The notes below the pieces were generated by a model, which was not told where the DNA came from, made no database searches, and was given only the letters and a program-made list of their open reading frames with translations. Made by a program: the position numbers and the translations under genes. Below are positions 26,268-35,322 of a stretch of 64,000 nt of DNA, one piece after another. Source of the DNA: Oscillatoriales cyanobacterium CG2_30_40_61 (lineage in GTDB: Bacteria > Cyanobacteriota > Cyanobacteriia > Cyanobacteriales > Microcoleaceae); assembly GCA_001873365.1 (NCBI GenBank), contig MNYZ01000018.1, positions 1-64,000 of the forward strand, read 5' to 3'. Numbering within the stretch: the stretch's first letter is position 1; each line of letters opens with the position of its first letter.

Positions 26268-26738
26268 ATGATCAAATTACCTCATCATTTCCATTCTTTT
26301 TTGTTAATGGGTTGTTTCAGTAGTATTTTTTTATGCCTATCTTCGGCTCCAGCTCAAGATCCCATTGATATTCCAGTCCCCGTAATTCAAGGAACACCCT
26401 CCCAAACCTATACCCCTGGGGCTTGGCAACCTGTGGCCAGAATTAATCCCAATCAACCGATTAAAGTGACAATTTTGAATCAAACCGGATATAATTTAGA
26501 AACGGGATTAACTACCGGAAAAACTAATACTCAAATTGCTCCCGGTGGCAGTTTTACTATCAATAATGTTCCGGTTAATTCTGATATTGTGATTAATTCT
26601 ATAGCCAGAGCCGCCATTCTTGATTATAGAATTAATGTGCAAGATAATATGGTTAATGTTACGGTAACAACTGCGCCTGGTGTCGCCGGAGACAATGCAA
26701 TTAATATTCAAGACACGGGCGCAATTTATATTTATTAA
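26268..26738 (+). CDS. Small secreted protein of unknown function
   Basis: About 156 residues from the ATG at 26268; an in-frame GTG three codons upstream is also possible. A signal peptide covers about residues 1-30 (FHSFLLMGCFSSIFLCLSS, then APAQ). The mature part is rich in asparagine, threonine and valine and looks all-beta, with VKVTILNQTGYNLETGLTTG and FTINNVPVNSDIVI. No family is recognised. The pattern suggests a single beta-sandwich domain in the periplasm or outside the cell. Confidence 0.65.
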   Translation: MIKLPHHFHSFLLMGCFSSIFLCLSSAPAQDPIDIPVPVIQGTPSQTYTPGAWQPVARINPNQPIKVTILNQTGYNLETGLTTGKTNTQIAPGGSFTINNVPVNSDIVINSIARAAILDYRINVQDNMVNVTVTTAPGVAGDNAINIQDTGAIYIY

Positions 26739-26764
26739 TCGCCTTCAAAAATTCCGCTAGTAGT

Positions 26765-26780
26765 GAGCCCGACCGGGCTC
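26765..26780. terminator. Hairpin after the secreted-protein gene
   Basis: GAGCCC and GGGCTC flank a GACC loop, preceded by TAGT and followed by TATTAAATTTT. It is another member of the AGCCC hairpin family and sits where a terminator would be expected. Confidence 0.55.
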
Positions 26781-26932
26781 TATTAAATTTTGGTTAATGA
26801 TCACGGATGGGTCATCAGTTGACTATTGTACTCTTATTCGATATGAATATTAAAGGAGTGAATAAAAAACTATCAGAATAAAAATTAATTCTGCTAGTTT
26901 GATTAATCATTAAACTGTTTTAGAGGGTAAAA

Positions 26933-27868
26933 ATGAGAATTTTAATCATGGGTGGAACCCGATTTATCGGGGTGTATTTAACTAAAATCTTAGTTGAACA
27001 AGGGCATGAAGTGGTGCTATTTAATCGCGGGAAAAAACCTGCACCCGTTGCCGGAATTGAACAAATTCATGGCGATCGCACCGATGCCCAACAAATTCAA
27101 GAAAAACTGGCAAACCAACAATTTGATGCCATTTTTGATAATAATGGACGAGAACTTAATGATACAAAACCCCTGGCGGATTTATTCAAAGATCGGGTGC
27201 AACATTTTGTTTATATGAGTTCGGCGGGAGTGTATTTAAAATCCGATCAAATGCCCCATATTGAAGGGGATGCAACTGACCCGAAAAGTCGTCATTTAGG
27301 TAAATATGAAACCGAGAGTTATTTGCAAGCTCAAAATTTACCCTGGACATCAATTCGCCCTACCTATATTTATGGGCCATTGAATTATAATCCCTTAGAA
27401 TCATGGTTTTTTGATCGGATTGTGGCGGGTCGTCCAATTCCGATTCCGGGGAATGGATTTCACCTTACCCAGTTAGGTCATGTTCAGGATTTAGCAACAG
27501 CAATGGCCGCGGTTTTAGGGAATCAAAAAGCCATTGGTCAGGTGTATAATATCTCAGGAGAACGTTATGTTACCTTCGATGGTTTAGCGAAATCTTGCGC
27601 TATTGCTGCGGGCAAATCCTTGGATTCAGTTAAACTAATCCATTACGATCCTAAACAATTTGATTTCGGCAAACGGAAAGCATTTCCGATGCGAGTCCAA
27701 CACTTTTTTGCTGATGTTCATAAAGCCATACAGGATTTAAACTGGAAACCCGAATTTGATTTAATTTCCGGTTTAAAAGATTCTTTTGAAAATGATTATT
27801 TAGCCCAAGGTTTAGGGCAAAAAGAAGTTGACTTTTCAACGGATGATGAAATTATCGCAAGTCATTAA
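26933..27868 (+). CDS. NAD-dependent epimerase/dehydratase-like protein (CSP41-like)
   Basis: A 311-residue short-chain dehydrogenase fold. The Rossmann motif is MGGTRFIGVYL, where GGTRFIG replaces the common GxxGxxG. FDAIFDNNGRELNDTKP and FVYMSSAGVYLKSD follow, and YETES takes the place of the catalytic YxxxK. This substitution is typical of the CSP41/stem-loop-binding branch shared by cyanobacteria and plastids, whose plant members bind RNA. An enzymatic role is therefore uncertain. Confidence 0.8.
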   Translation: MRILIMGGTRFIGVYLTKILVEQGHEVVLFNRGKKPAPVAGIEQIHGDRTDAQQIQEKLANQQFDAIFDNNGRELNDTKPLADLFKDRVQHFVYMSSAGVYLKSDQMPHIEGDATDPKSRHLGKYETESYLQAQNLPWTSIRPTYIYGPLNYNPLESWFFDRIVAGRPIPIPGNGFHLTQLGHVQDLATAMAAVLGNQKAIGQVYNISGERYVTFDGLAKSCAIAAGKSLDSVKLIHYDPKQFDFGKRKAFPMRVQHFFADVHKAIQDLNWKPEFDLISGLKDSFENDYLAQGLGQKEVDFSTDDEIIASH

Positions 27869-27941
27869 TTGGGTTTATTAATACCGCGATTCTTTGCCGA
27901 TATCAAGCGTTGCTGAAAACCCCTGATAATAACCTCGATTA

Positions 27942-27983
27942 GATCCCCCTAAACTACCGTTAAAAATGGGGATTAGGGGGATC
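27942..27983. repeat. GATCCCCCTAA inverted repeat
   Basis: GATCCCCCTAA is separated by about 20 bases from TTAGGGGGATC, giving an 11-bp perfect stem with a shorter inner CC/GG stretch. It is the short form of the block at 18392-18539. The open frame of the kinase gene runs back into it. Confidence 0.8.
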
Positions 27984-28064
27984 TATTCCCAATTGCCGAT
28001 TCCCTGCTATAAAATAAACTCAGGCGTGATTCAGCGCTTAATATTAGCAATCATAATCGGGGAT

Positions 28065-30230
28065 ATGCTGGGAACCACACTAGGCGGACGCTACCACATT
28101 TTGCAATCCTTGGGGGGTGGAGGATTTGCACGCACCTATTTAGCGGAAGATCTTCAACTTCCCGATCGTCATCAATGTGTGGTTAAACAACTCAAACCCC
28201 ACGCCACAAACTCCACAACTTTACAAATTGCCCGGCGTTTATTTGAAACAGAAGCTCAAGTTTTATATCGTTTAGGACATCACGAACAAATTCCCCAGTT
28301 ATTTGCTTTTTTTGAAGAAGATCAAGAATTTTATTTAGTTCAAGAATTTATTGAAGGTCACGATTTAACCCAAGAATTAATCCCTAATTTCTCTGTTTCC
28401 CCGACCCTACCGCCTCCTGATCCTTCCATTCATTCGAGTTTGACTCAAGTTCTCCCAAATCCGCCTAAAGGCAGTTTAAATGAATCGGAAACGATTATCT
28501 TATTACAGGATATTTTAAAAATATTAGATTTTGTCCATCAGCAAAATGTTATTCACCGGGATATTAGTCCTAAAAATATAATTCGACGCAAAAAAGATCA
28601 TCAGTTAGTATTAATTGATTTTGGAGCGGTTAAACAAATTACCACCCAAATGTTAAATGCTCCGGGTCAGAGTGGTTTGAGTGTGGGGATTGGAACACCT
28701 GGTTATATGCCGGGGGAACAAGCTAGGGGAAATCCTAAACTTAGCAGTGATATTTATGCGGTGGGAATGATTGGGATTCAAGCATTAACAGGAATTACGC
28801 CCCATCAGTTACAAATTGATCCCGATACGGAGGAAATTATTTGGCAAAATCAAGTTAGTTTGAGTCCAGAATTGGCTGAAGTTTTAAATAAAATGGTACG
28901 GTATGATTTTCGAGAACGCTATACTTCAGCCCAGGAAGCATTAGAAGCTATAAAAAGTTTAAATAAACCCAATATAGCAACGGTTCTAGCTTTTAAGTCT
29001 TGGCTTAATCCCTTAAAAAATCAGCCCAAAAAAACAAAAATTTATTTGACTATAATGGCAACATTGGGATTAATAGGATTGGGGACAGTAACCGGATTTT
29101 ATTTATGGTCTTCTCTGAAATCGTCTAATGCAATAGAACTCTATAACCAAGGGAATACTTTATCTCAATTAAACCGTTATTCCGAGGCTTTAAGACATTA
29201 TGATCAGGCTCTGGAGTTAATGCCAGATTATAAAGAAGTCTGGAATAATAAAGCTAAAGTTTTATATAAATTGGAACAATATTCTCAAGCTCAAGAAGCC
29301 TATGATAAAGCGATTCAAATTGATCCAAATTATACTGAATCTTGGATCGGTCGAGGAAAAGTTCTGAGCGCTTTAGGAAAGTATTCGGAGGCTTTAACTG
29401 CTTTTGAAGAAGCGATTAAACAAAATCCCGATGAGGTAGAAGCTTGGTTAGGAAAAGGGGATATTTTACTCAATTTAAAACGCTATGAAGAAGCAATTCA
29501 ATCTTATCAAGTGGTTTTAGATCGGTTTCCTGATTCCTTTGACGCCTTATCTAAAACGGGAAAAACCTATCATTATTTAGAAGATTATCAAAATGCTTTT
29601 AAATTTTATGACCAAGCGGTTAAAGTTAAACCGAATGATCCGAATGGGTGGTATCACCGAGGGAATGCTTTAATGCAACTTAAACGCTATCAAGATGCGA
29701 CAGATTCCTACGATAAAGCAGTGCGTTTTAATCCTAATTTTTTCGCCGCTTGGTATAGTCGCGGTCAGGGATTATTAAAACAAGATAAGGAAAAAGAAGC
29801 CGTTGAATCCTTTGAAAAAGCGGTTAAACTTCAACCCAATGATCATCAATCTTGGTATAATTTGGGATGGTCATTGCATCTGTTGAAACGCTATGAAGAA
29901 GCAATTTCTAGCTATGATCAAGCCTTAAAAATTAAACAAAATGATTATTTAGTTTGGTATAATAGAGGCAACGCTTTATATAATTTAGGTGATTATCAAG
30001 AGGCGATCGCTTCCTATGATCAGGCGATTAATCAACAAATCAATCATGGAGAATCTTGGTACAGTCGGGGTAATGCCTTGATGAATTTAAAGCAATATCC
30101 CGAGGCTATTTCTTCATATCAAAAAGCCTTACAATATCGTCCAGATTATCCAGCCGCAAAGGAAGCGAAAGAAAAGATAGAACAACAAATTGAAGTCTTA
30201 AATAACCCAACAGATTCTACAAACCCGTAG
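28065..30230 (+). CDS. Serine/threonine protein kinase with TPR repeats
   Basis: About 721 residues from the ATG at 28065 (MLGTTLGGRYHIL), the usual start of cyanobacterial kinases. The open frame extends upstream only through a repeat. The kinase domain (1-300) has the glycine loop LGGGGFARTYLAED, lysine K41, catalytic D166 in HRDISPKN and the metal-binding DFG at 185-187. HRDISPKN (not HRDLKPxN) is typical of this subfamily. A transmembrane helix lies at about 327-348. About ten TPRs fill the rest (355-705) and probably form the extracytoplasmic or partner-binding part. Substrate unknown. Confidence 0.92.
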   Translation: MLGTTLGGRYHILQSLGGGGFARTYLAEDLQLPDRHQCVVKQLKPHATNSTTLQIARRLFETEAQVLYRLGHHEQIPQLFAFFEEDQEFYLVQEFIEGHDLTQELIPNFSVSPTLPPPDPSIHSSLTQVLPNPPKGSLNESETIILLQDILKILDFVHQQNVIHRDISPKNIIRRKKDHQLVLIDFGAVKQITTQMLNAPGQSGLSVGIGTPGYMPGEQARGNPKLSSDIYAVGMIGIQALTGITPHQLQIDPDTEEIIWQNQVSLSPELAEVLNKMVRYDFRERYTSAQEALEAIKSLNKPNIATVLAFKSWLNPLKNQPKKTKIYLTIMATLGLIGLGTVTGFYLWSSLKSSNAIELYNQGNTLSQLNRYSEALRHYDQALELMPDYKEVWNNKAKVLYKLEQYSQAQEAYDKAIQIDPNYTESWIGRGKVLSALGKYSEALTAFEEAIKQNPDEVEAWLGKGDILLNLKRYEEAIQSYQVVLDRFPDSFDALSKTGKTYHYLEDYQNAFKFYDQAVKVKPNDPNGWYHRGNALMQLKRYQDATDSYDKAVRFNPNFFAAWYSRGQGLLKQDKEKEAVESFEKAVKLQPNDHQSWYNLGWSLHLLKRYEEAISSYDQALKIKQNDYLVWYNRGNALYNLGDYQEAIASYDQAINQQINHGESWYSRGNALMNLKQYPEAISSYQKALQYRPDYPAAKEAKEKIEQQIEVLNNPTDSTNP

Positions 30231-30254
30231 GATTTTAGACGTTTTTTAACTTAC

Positions 30255-31664
30255 GAGGGGGTTTGGGGGAGCGATAAGTCCCACACTGAATTTCACAAAA
30301 CAAAAAAAACAACCACCAAATCAGTGTGGGTTACATGGACTCCCCCAAGTTAATTTTGCGTTTGTCAATCCCGACAAAATTAACAATAATATGTTAAAGT
30401 ATATCCAAGAGTTTTGAAAGCGACAATGTTTCAGGCATACAAATTCCGAATCTATCCAAATACCGAACAGCAAATCGCCTTAGCCAAAAGCTTTGGTTGT
30501 TGCCGTTGGTATTGGAATTATGCCCTGAACTTGTGCCAAGAAACCTATAAGCAAACGGGAAAAGGATTATCCAGAAAAGTGATTCAAGGATTGTTACCTC
30601 AACTAAAAAAGGAATATCCTTGGTTGGCAGATGCCTATTCCCAATGCTTACAAGTTGTCGCTCTCAATTTATCTACGTCTTACAAAAACTTCTTTGAGAA
30701 ACGGGCGAGATTACCTCGGTTCAAATCCAAGCATGGCAGACAATCAATCAGTTATCCCCAAAACGTCAAGTTGGAAGGGGATTATCTAAAACTACCTGGT
30801 CAAGTCGGATTAGTTTATTGTTTGCGTCATCGGGAATTTCAAGGCGTAATTAAAACCGTTACTGTCTCAAAAAATCCCGATGGGAAATATTATGCTTCTA
30901 TCTTAGTTGATGACGGCAAGGAAACACCCAACCTATCAACCAATGGAAAAGCAATTGGGATTGATTTAGGGTTAACTCATTTGGCGATTACTAGCGATGG
31001 GGACAAGTATAGCAACCCCAAACATTTTGCTAAACATCAACGCAACTTAAAACGAAAACAACAGAAATTATCCCACAAACAAAAAGGAAGTAAGGGTAGA
31101 CAAAAAGCTAAATTAAAAGTTGCTAAAGTCCACGCTAAAATCTCTCGTTGCCGGGAAGATTTTCTCCACAAACTATCCCGCAAGATAGTGAACGAAAACC
31201 AAGTGATTGCTGTAGAAAATCTAGCAGTTAAGAATATGGTGAGAAACCATAAATTAGCCAGAGCGATTAGTGATTGTGGTTGGGGAATGTTCTGTACAAT
31301 GCTCAAATACAAAGCCGAAAAAGAAGGGAAAACCTATCAAGAAGTTGATCGATTTTTCCCTTCTTCTAAAACTTGTAACGTCTGTCTAAATCAAGTAGGT
31401 AGTTTACCGCTTGATATTAGAAGTTGGACTTGTGAATATTGCCAAACAACTCATGACCGAGATATAAATGCTTCTATCAATATCAAAAATGAAGCCTTGC
31501 GGATACTTCGACTACGCTCAGTACAAGTTTTGTCGTTAGGAACTAGCGACACTGCCATGTTGAGGGGGTGTAAGTCGTCTGATGAAACTTCTGTTTCTTC
31601 AGATGCTATCCCCATTGAAACTGGAAGCCCACACTTACTCGTGCCAGAAGTGTGGGTAGTTCAC
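30255..31664 (+). mobile_element. TnpB-only IS200/IS605-type element
   Basis: The boundaries are approximate. The left end holds CCCACACTGA (30280-30289) pairing with TCAGTGTGGG (30321-30330). The right end holds CCCACACTT (31628-31636) pairing with AAGTGTGGG (31648-31656). Shared hairpin sequence at both ends, no terminal inverted repeats and a lone tnpB gene fit the IS605 group. There is no tnpA, so movement would need a transposase in trans. The right end abuts the 3' end of rsfS. Confidence 0.65.
30263..30384 (+). promoter_or_regulatory. Highly structured leader upstream of tnpB
   Basis: TTGGGGGAG (30263-30271) pairs perfectly with CTCCCCCAA (30340-30348) and encloses the CCCACACTGA hairpin. 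Immediately next, GTTAATTTTG (30349-30358) pairs perfectly with CAAAATTAAC (30375-30384). The two stems are adjacent, so they could stack. This exceeds a simple end hairpin and may be both the transposase-recognition structure and an RNA fold ahead of tnpB. Confidence 0.55.
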
Positions 31665-31694
31665 TCGAATTGCCAATCAACTCGCTCGGCATGA
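30426..31694 (+). CDS. tnpB: RNA-guided endonuclease TnpB (IS200/IS605 OrfB)
   Basis: About 422 residues from the ATG at 30426 (MFQAYKFRIYPN); the TTG four codons upstream is less likely. The RuvC triad is intact: D180 in GIDLGL, E264 in VENLAV and D346 in HDRDINAS. The zinc finger has CNVC and CEYC (C317, C320, C336, C339). Characterised TnpB proteins are nucleases guided by an RNA made from the element's right end, so this copy could be active. The last 60 or so residues after NIKNEALRIL overlap that right end and even the antisense of rsfS, as expected for tnpB-omega RNA overlap. Confidence 0.92.
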   Translation: MFQAYKFRIYPNTEQQIALAKSFGCCRWYWNYALNLCQETYKQTGKGLSRKVIQGLLPQLKKEYPWLADAYSQCLQVVALNLSTSYKNFFEKRARLPRFKSKHGRQSISYPQNVKLEGDYLKLPGQVGLVYCLRHREFQGVIKTVTVSKNPDGKYYASILVDDGKETPNLSTNGKAIGIDLGLTHLAITSDGDKYSNPKHFAKHQRNLKRKQQKLSHKQKGSKGRQKAKLKVAKVHAKISRCREDFLHKLSRKIVNENQVIAVENLAVKNMVRNHKLARAISDCGWGMFCTMLKYKAEKEGKTYQEVDRFFPSSKTCNVCLNQVGSLPLDIRSWTCEYCQTTHDRDINASINIKNEALRILRLRSVQVLSLGTSDTAMLRGCKSSDETSVSSDAIPIETGSPHLLVPEVWVVHSNCQSTRSA

Positions 31695-32077
31695 CCCCAA
31701 AATGCTTCTAATTTATAGAAATCTCGGCCTTCGGGCAACAAAATATGGACAATGACATCACCATAATCCATTAAAACCCAGTTACCCTCGTTTTGGCCTT
31801 CGACTCTCAGGGGCAACCGTTCTAATTCTATTTCCACTTGGTCTGAAATGGCCAGAGAAATTGCCCGGAGTTGAGCTTGGGAAAAACCCGTTACAATCAC
31901 AAAATAATCGGCTAAATAAGAGACCTCCGACACGCACAGTACCAGAACATTATCCGCTTTCCGGTCATCTGCGGCTCGGGCGGCGGCTAGGGCGGTTTCC
32001 CGACTGGTATGCTCATCAACATTGGTGCCAGATATCATTTGCTCAACAGCGTATTGGGTTTGGGCGTTATCAACCAT
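31661..32077 (-). CDS. rsfS: Ribosomal silencing factor RsfS (Iojap family)
   Basis: A 138-residue protein that binds ribosomal protein uL14 and blocks subunit joining under poor growth conditions. Family landmarks are AARAADDRKADNVLVL, VSYLADYFVIVTGFSQAQLRAI, GNWVLMDYGDVIVHIL and FYKLEAFWGHAERVDW. The C-terminus is short (QFE) and overlaps the 3' end of tnpB by 34 bp on the opposite strand, so the final residues may have been altered by the insertion. Confidence 0.93.
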   Translation of the reverse strand: MVDNAQTQYAVEQMISGTNVDEHTSRETALAAARAADDRKADNVLVLCVSEVSYLADYFVIVTGFSQAQLRAISLAISDQVEIELERLPLRVEGQNEGNWVLMDYGDVIVHILLPEGRDFYKLEAFWGHAERVDWQFE

Positions 32078-32188
32078 TCAGTTTTTTTATTCCTCGTATG
32101 CAATCAAGGGTAACAATCAAATTTAGATCTAGTGATCATTTTAATCATTATTTTCGATTTTGGAGACTGAGGTTAAAGACAAAATCGG

Positions 32189-33427
32189 CTATTCCTGGCT
32201 TAATACCTGGGTAAATAACCGTTCATACTCGTCTAACGCCTGTTCAATGCCATAATGTTCTTCTGCATATTTTCGCCCAGATTGACTCAAGGATTCTAAT
32301 TGTGCTCGATTGTTTTGAAGATCCCTAATTGCCTGGGCTAAACTCTGGGCATCCTCGGGGGGTACCACCATTCCCCCGCCACTTTTAAGAATTACATCTT
32401 TTGCGGTTCCCGCATCAGGAACAGAACCAATAATAGCACAACCACTAGCTAATAAAACCGGAATTTTTGACGGTAAATTAAAAGCCGTCACCTGTCGTTT
32501 TTGCACCACTAATCCCACATCAGCCGCCGCCAACATTTCCGGTAATTTTTCCCTGGGTTCTAGGGGAATTAATAAGACATTCTCCGTTTGATGTTCCTGA
32601 CAGACCTTTTCTAACTGTTGTAAAGCCTCCTGTTCCCCGGCAATAATAAAAGAGATTTCAGGAATAGACTGTAATAATTTGGCGGCTTTAATGACCGTTT
32701 CTAAACCTTGAGTTAAAGCAATATTTCCCGAATAGAGAACCACAAACTTATTCTCAAGTTGATGCTTAATCCTAAAAGAATTATTGGTTTTTGATAAAGG
32801 TTTAATAAAATTAGTATCTACCCAATTGGGAATATAAACAATTTTATCTTTTGGTATGCCGAGTTCGACTAATTTATTAACAAAACCATCCGCAATCACA
32901 CTAATCCGATTTACCTTGACATAGGTAAACTTTTCCACAAATTTAGCTGTTTTAATTACAATACCATCGGGATTAACCAACTTCACCCGCAAGGCAGCTT
33001 CTGAGACAATATCCTGAATATTCAAGATCACCGGACAACGGCGCACCCCGGCATAAAGACCCACCGGAATACTGACCAATAAAGGCGGAACCGTGGCAAA
33101 AATTAGATCAGGGCGCCAACCTTTAAACGCTTGAACCAGGCTCGTGACTATAAAACTACTATCAAGCAGGAGACGATCCAATAATCCCGGTTTCGGGCCA
33201 CGCACCCAAATATAGCTGCGCTGAATCACTACCCCATTTCGTTCTTCGGTGAGATACAACTTATTCTGGTATCCCGGATAAATCCGACGTTCGGGATAAT
33301 TGGGCATTCCCGTCACCACCCGCACCTCATGGCCGCGCCTGACCAGACCCTCGGCGAGTTCGGTCATCAGAGGAGCAATGCCAATCGGTTCAGGATAGTA
33401 GTTATAAGAGTAAATTAGTATACGCAT
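32189..33427 (-). CDS. Glycosyltransferase family 4 (WcaI-like)
   Basis: A 412-residue GT-B enzyme. The N-terminus is YSYNYYPEPIGIAPLMTELAEGL, followed by VVTGMPNYPERRIYPGY, both typical of WcaI-like glycosyltransferases of extracellular polysaccharide synthesis. The donor-binding half has VVLYSGNIALTQGLETVIKAA, FIIAGEQEAL and LPSKIPVLLASGCAIIGSVP. Predicted cytoplasmic or membrane-peripheral. It does not cluster with other exopolysaccharide genes here, so the polymer cannot be named. Confidence 0.88.
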   Translation of the reverse strand: MRILIYSYNYYPEPIGIAPLMTELAEGLVRRGHEVRVVTGMPNYPERRIYPGYQNKLYLTEERNGVVIQRSYIWVRGPKPGLLDRLLLDSSFIVTSLVQAFKGWRPDLIFATVPPLLVSIPVGLYAGVRRCPVILNIQDIVSEAALRVKLVNPDGIVIKTAKFVEKFTYVKVNRISVIADGFVNKLVELGIPKDKIVYIPNWVDTNFIKPLSKTNNSFRIKHQLENKFVVLYSGNIALTQGLETVIKAAKLLQSIPEISFIIAGEQEALQQLEKVCQEHQTENVLLIPLEPREKLPEMLAAADVGLVVQKRQVTAFNLPSKIPVLLASGCAIIGSVPDAGTAKDVILKSGGGMVVPPEDAQSLAQAIRDLQNNRAQLESLSQSGRKYAEEHYGIEQALDEYERLFTQVLSQE

Positions 33428-33441
33428 ACGGTGATTATTTA

Positions 33442-33530
33442 TCAGTTATCAGTTGTAGGGGCGGGTTCATCGAGATGCGCGGCGATTAACAAATATCTAA
33501 AAGAACTCGCCCGTACCAGGTATCAGTTGT
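33442..33530. repeat. Imperfect inverted repeat flanked by TATCAGTTGT
   Basis: GGGCGGGTTC near 33459 pairs with GAACTCGCCC near 33503 (one mismatch) within a block starting GTAGGGGC and ending CCGTAC. Near-identical TATCAGTT(A/G)T motifs lie on each side. It resembles an insertion of a larger member of the TAGGGG palindrome family into a TATCAGTTGT repeat. Confidence 0.55.
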
Positions 33531-35173
33531 TAGGTTTTGGGTTTGAGTCCCAATAACATCTCCACTTCAACCTCAGCAGTATCGGGAAAACTGGCACTGA
33601 TCCCCACACCCCGAATTGAACTGAGCAGGATCATTTTATTCGGTTGCAGGGCGATCGCCGGAGACGCTAACAGATATCCCATGGCCCAGGATGTAATTTT
33701 TTCAATATCCAAATAGACATAACTATGGTGGGAACTGGGTAGGGATTTACTAATCTCTTGAAACCGTTGGCTTTGATTTAGGGGGTCGGTGGGGTTCTGA
33801 GTCATCGCTTCCACCACTGGCCCGCCAAAGGCAACAAACATAATATTGGGACTTAACCATCCATGTCCAAATAAAGTTCCCTGTTTCGGGTCATTCCATT
33901 CTGTTACCTCAATTCCAGCTAAACTCCGTTGTTCAATATTAATCGGAGGATTACCCCGGGCAACCAGAGTATTGAGTTTATTTAACATTATTTCTGCGGC
34001 CGGGCGATCGCTAGTTTCAATTAATATCACTCCCCCCAACCCCAAGGACGCTAATACCCCTTTTTCAGAAGCGATCGCAGCCAAAGCAAATTCCCCATCC
34101 ATCCAGCCAAACACCTCCGTGTCCGCATCCAAATTAATCGCTTGCAGTGCCAAACGAATTTGACTAATGATCCTGTTGAGATCCCGGTTATTTTCCCCCA
34201 AAGTTAACAACTGTAACCACATTTGATGCAGATCATGGCTATTAACCAGGGCTACGGTTTCACTGGGGAAGCGATCCATCATTTTCCCGAATTCAGGTAG
34301 GTTTGGGGATACCGTGGCTTTGGGACGTAAATGAGCCATCGCTTTTAAGCGAATCCCATCCGACTCCACCCCGACTCCTATTACCATCGATTGAATCGGT
34401 TTCAGCGAAGATAGGGACTGACCCGATAAACTCAAAACTTCTGGCCAAGTGCCACTCAAATCCTTCGTTAACCGATCATAATCGGCAATAAACACCGTCA
34501 ATAAAGGATTAGCAAGATTTGCACTTTTAAAAAAAAGGTCAGATTTTCCCGATAAACTAACCAAGGAAGGAGAACCCATGAAGGTATCGATCGCCCGTTT
34601 CACAGTTTCAGGACTCACCGCGATTACCAGATGATCGTTGATCACCGCCACGTTATATTGTTTTCCCGTTTTTTCGGTATAACTCGATAGACTCACTCCT
34701 CGATATTGACTCCGTTGAGATTTAATCTCCGGTGAAGCCTGTAATTTTTGGGCAAAATGCCAGGCTTTCAATTTATTTTTAATTCCCACAACCATCAACA
34801 GTTGGGGCTCCGAACCCAGTTTGCCCCCATCAGCAGGCAATAAAGCCACCATCACCCCCCCGATCCAAGGTTGAACATCCCGATTAAAATTAATCTGGGT
34901 TTGAGCTAAACTCTGTTGTTGAAAAATTTTGATTCCCCGACTCACTAACCCTTGAGCTTCGGGTGTGCCGAAATTTTGTAATTCTGATAAAACATCAGGC
35001 GTTGCCGATACATAAGTTGCGATCATGGCTTCATCCGGTATTAGTTTGCCACTTTCTAAGGGACTATAGGCTTTGTAGCGCCCGACCGTTAAGTAAAGGG
35101 CGGCGGCGACACTCCCACATACGCTTAGGACTGCAAAAGCCAAAAGCAGCTTAGATTTTTTTCGGATCAGCAT
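33530..35173 (-). CDS. DUF3352-family exported or membrane-anchored protein
   Basis: A 547-residue protein. Residues about 8-28 form one hydrophobic segment (LLLAFAVLSVCGSVAAALYL), either a signal anchor or signal peptide. The rest resembles cyanobacterial DUF3352 proteins: LIPDEAMIATYVSATPDVLSELQNFGTPEAQ near the start, then repeated alpha/beta units such as QLLMVVGIKNKLKAWHFAQKL and GLGGVILIETSDRPAAEIML. Function is unknown. Its C-terminus ends in LLGLKPKT. It probably faces the periplasm or thylakoid lumen. Confidence 0.78.
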   Translation of the reverse strand: MLIRKKSKLLLAFAVLSVCGSVAAALYLTVGRYKAYSPLESGKLIPDEAMIATYVSATPDVLSELQNFGTPEAQGLVSRGIKIFQQQSLAQTQINFNRDVQPWIGGVMVALLPADGGKLGSEPQLLMVVGIKNKLKAWHFAQKLQASPEIKSQRSQYRGVSLSSYTEKTGKQYNVAVINDHLVIAVSPETVKRAIDTFMGSPSLVSLSGKSDLFFKSANLANPLLTVFIADYDRLTKDLSGTWPEVLSLSGQSLSSLKPIQSMVIGVGVESDGIRLKAMAHLRPKATVSPNLPEFGKMMDRFPSETVALVNSHDLHQMWLQLLTLGENNRDLNRIISQIRLALQAINLDADTEVFGWMDGEFALAAIASEKGVLASLGLGGVILIETSDRPAAEIMLNKLNTLVARGNPPINIEQRSLAGIEVTEWNDPKQGTLFGHGWLSPNIMFVAFGGPVVEAMTQNPTDPLNQSQRFQEISKSLPSSHHSYVYLDIEKITSWAMGYLLASPAIALQPNKMILLSSIRGVGISASFPDTAEVEVEMLLGLKPKT

Positions 35174-35322
35174 GATGATTTTTTAGCGGGGGTTTGGGAT
35201 GATCACCCAGGGTTTCAGTTAATTTTCTTTATGTTAGCTTGTTCCCCCCTCGGGAGAAGGGGTCGAAGATTTGTTAATCTATAGAAAAAGGTGCGAGCAT
35301 TCAGCCATTAATAGTCATTTTA

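Noticed and set aside
27966-28064. 33-residue extension of the Ser/Thr kinase
   Set aside because: It is partly encoded by the GATCCCCC repeat; MLGTTLGGRYHIL is the usual start.
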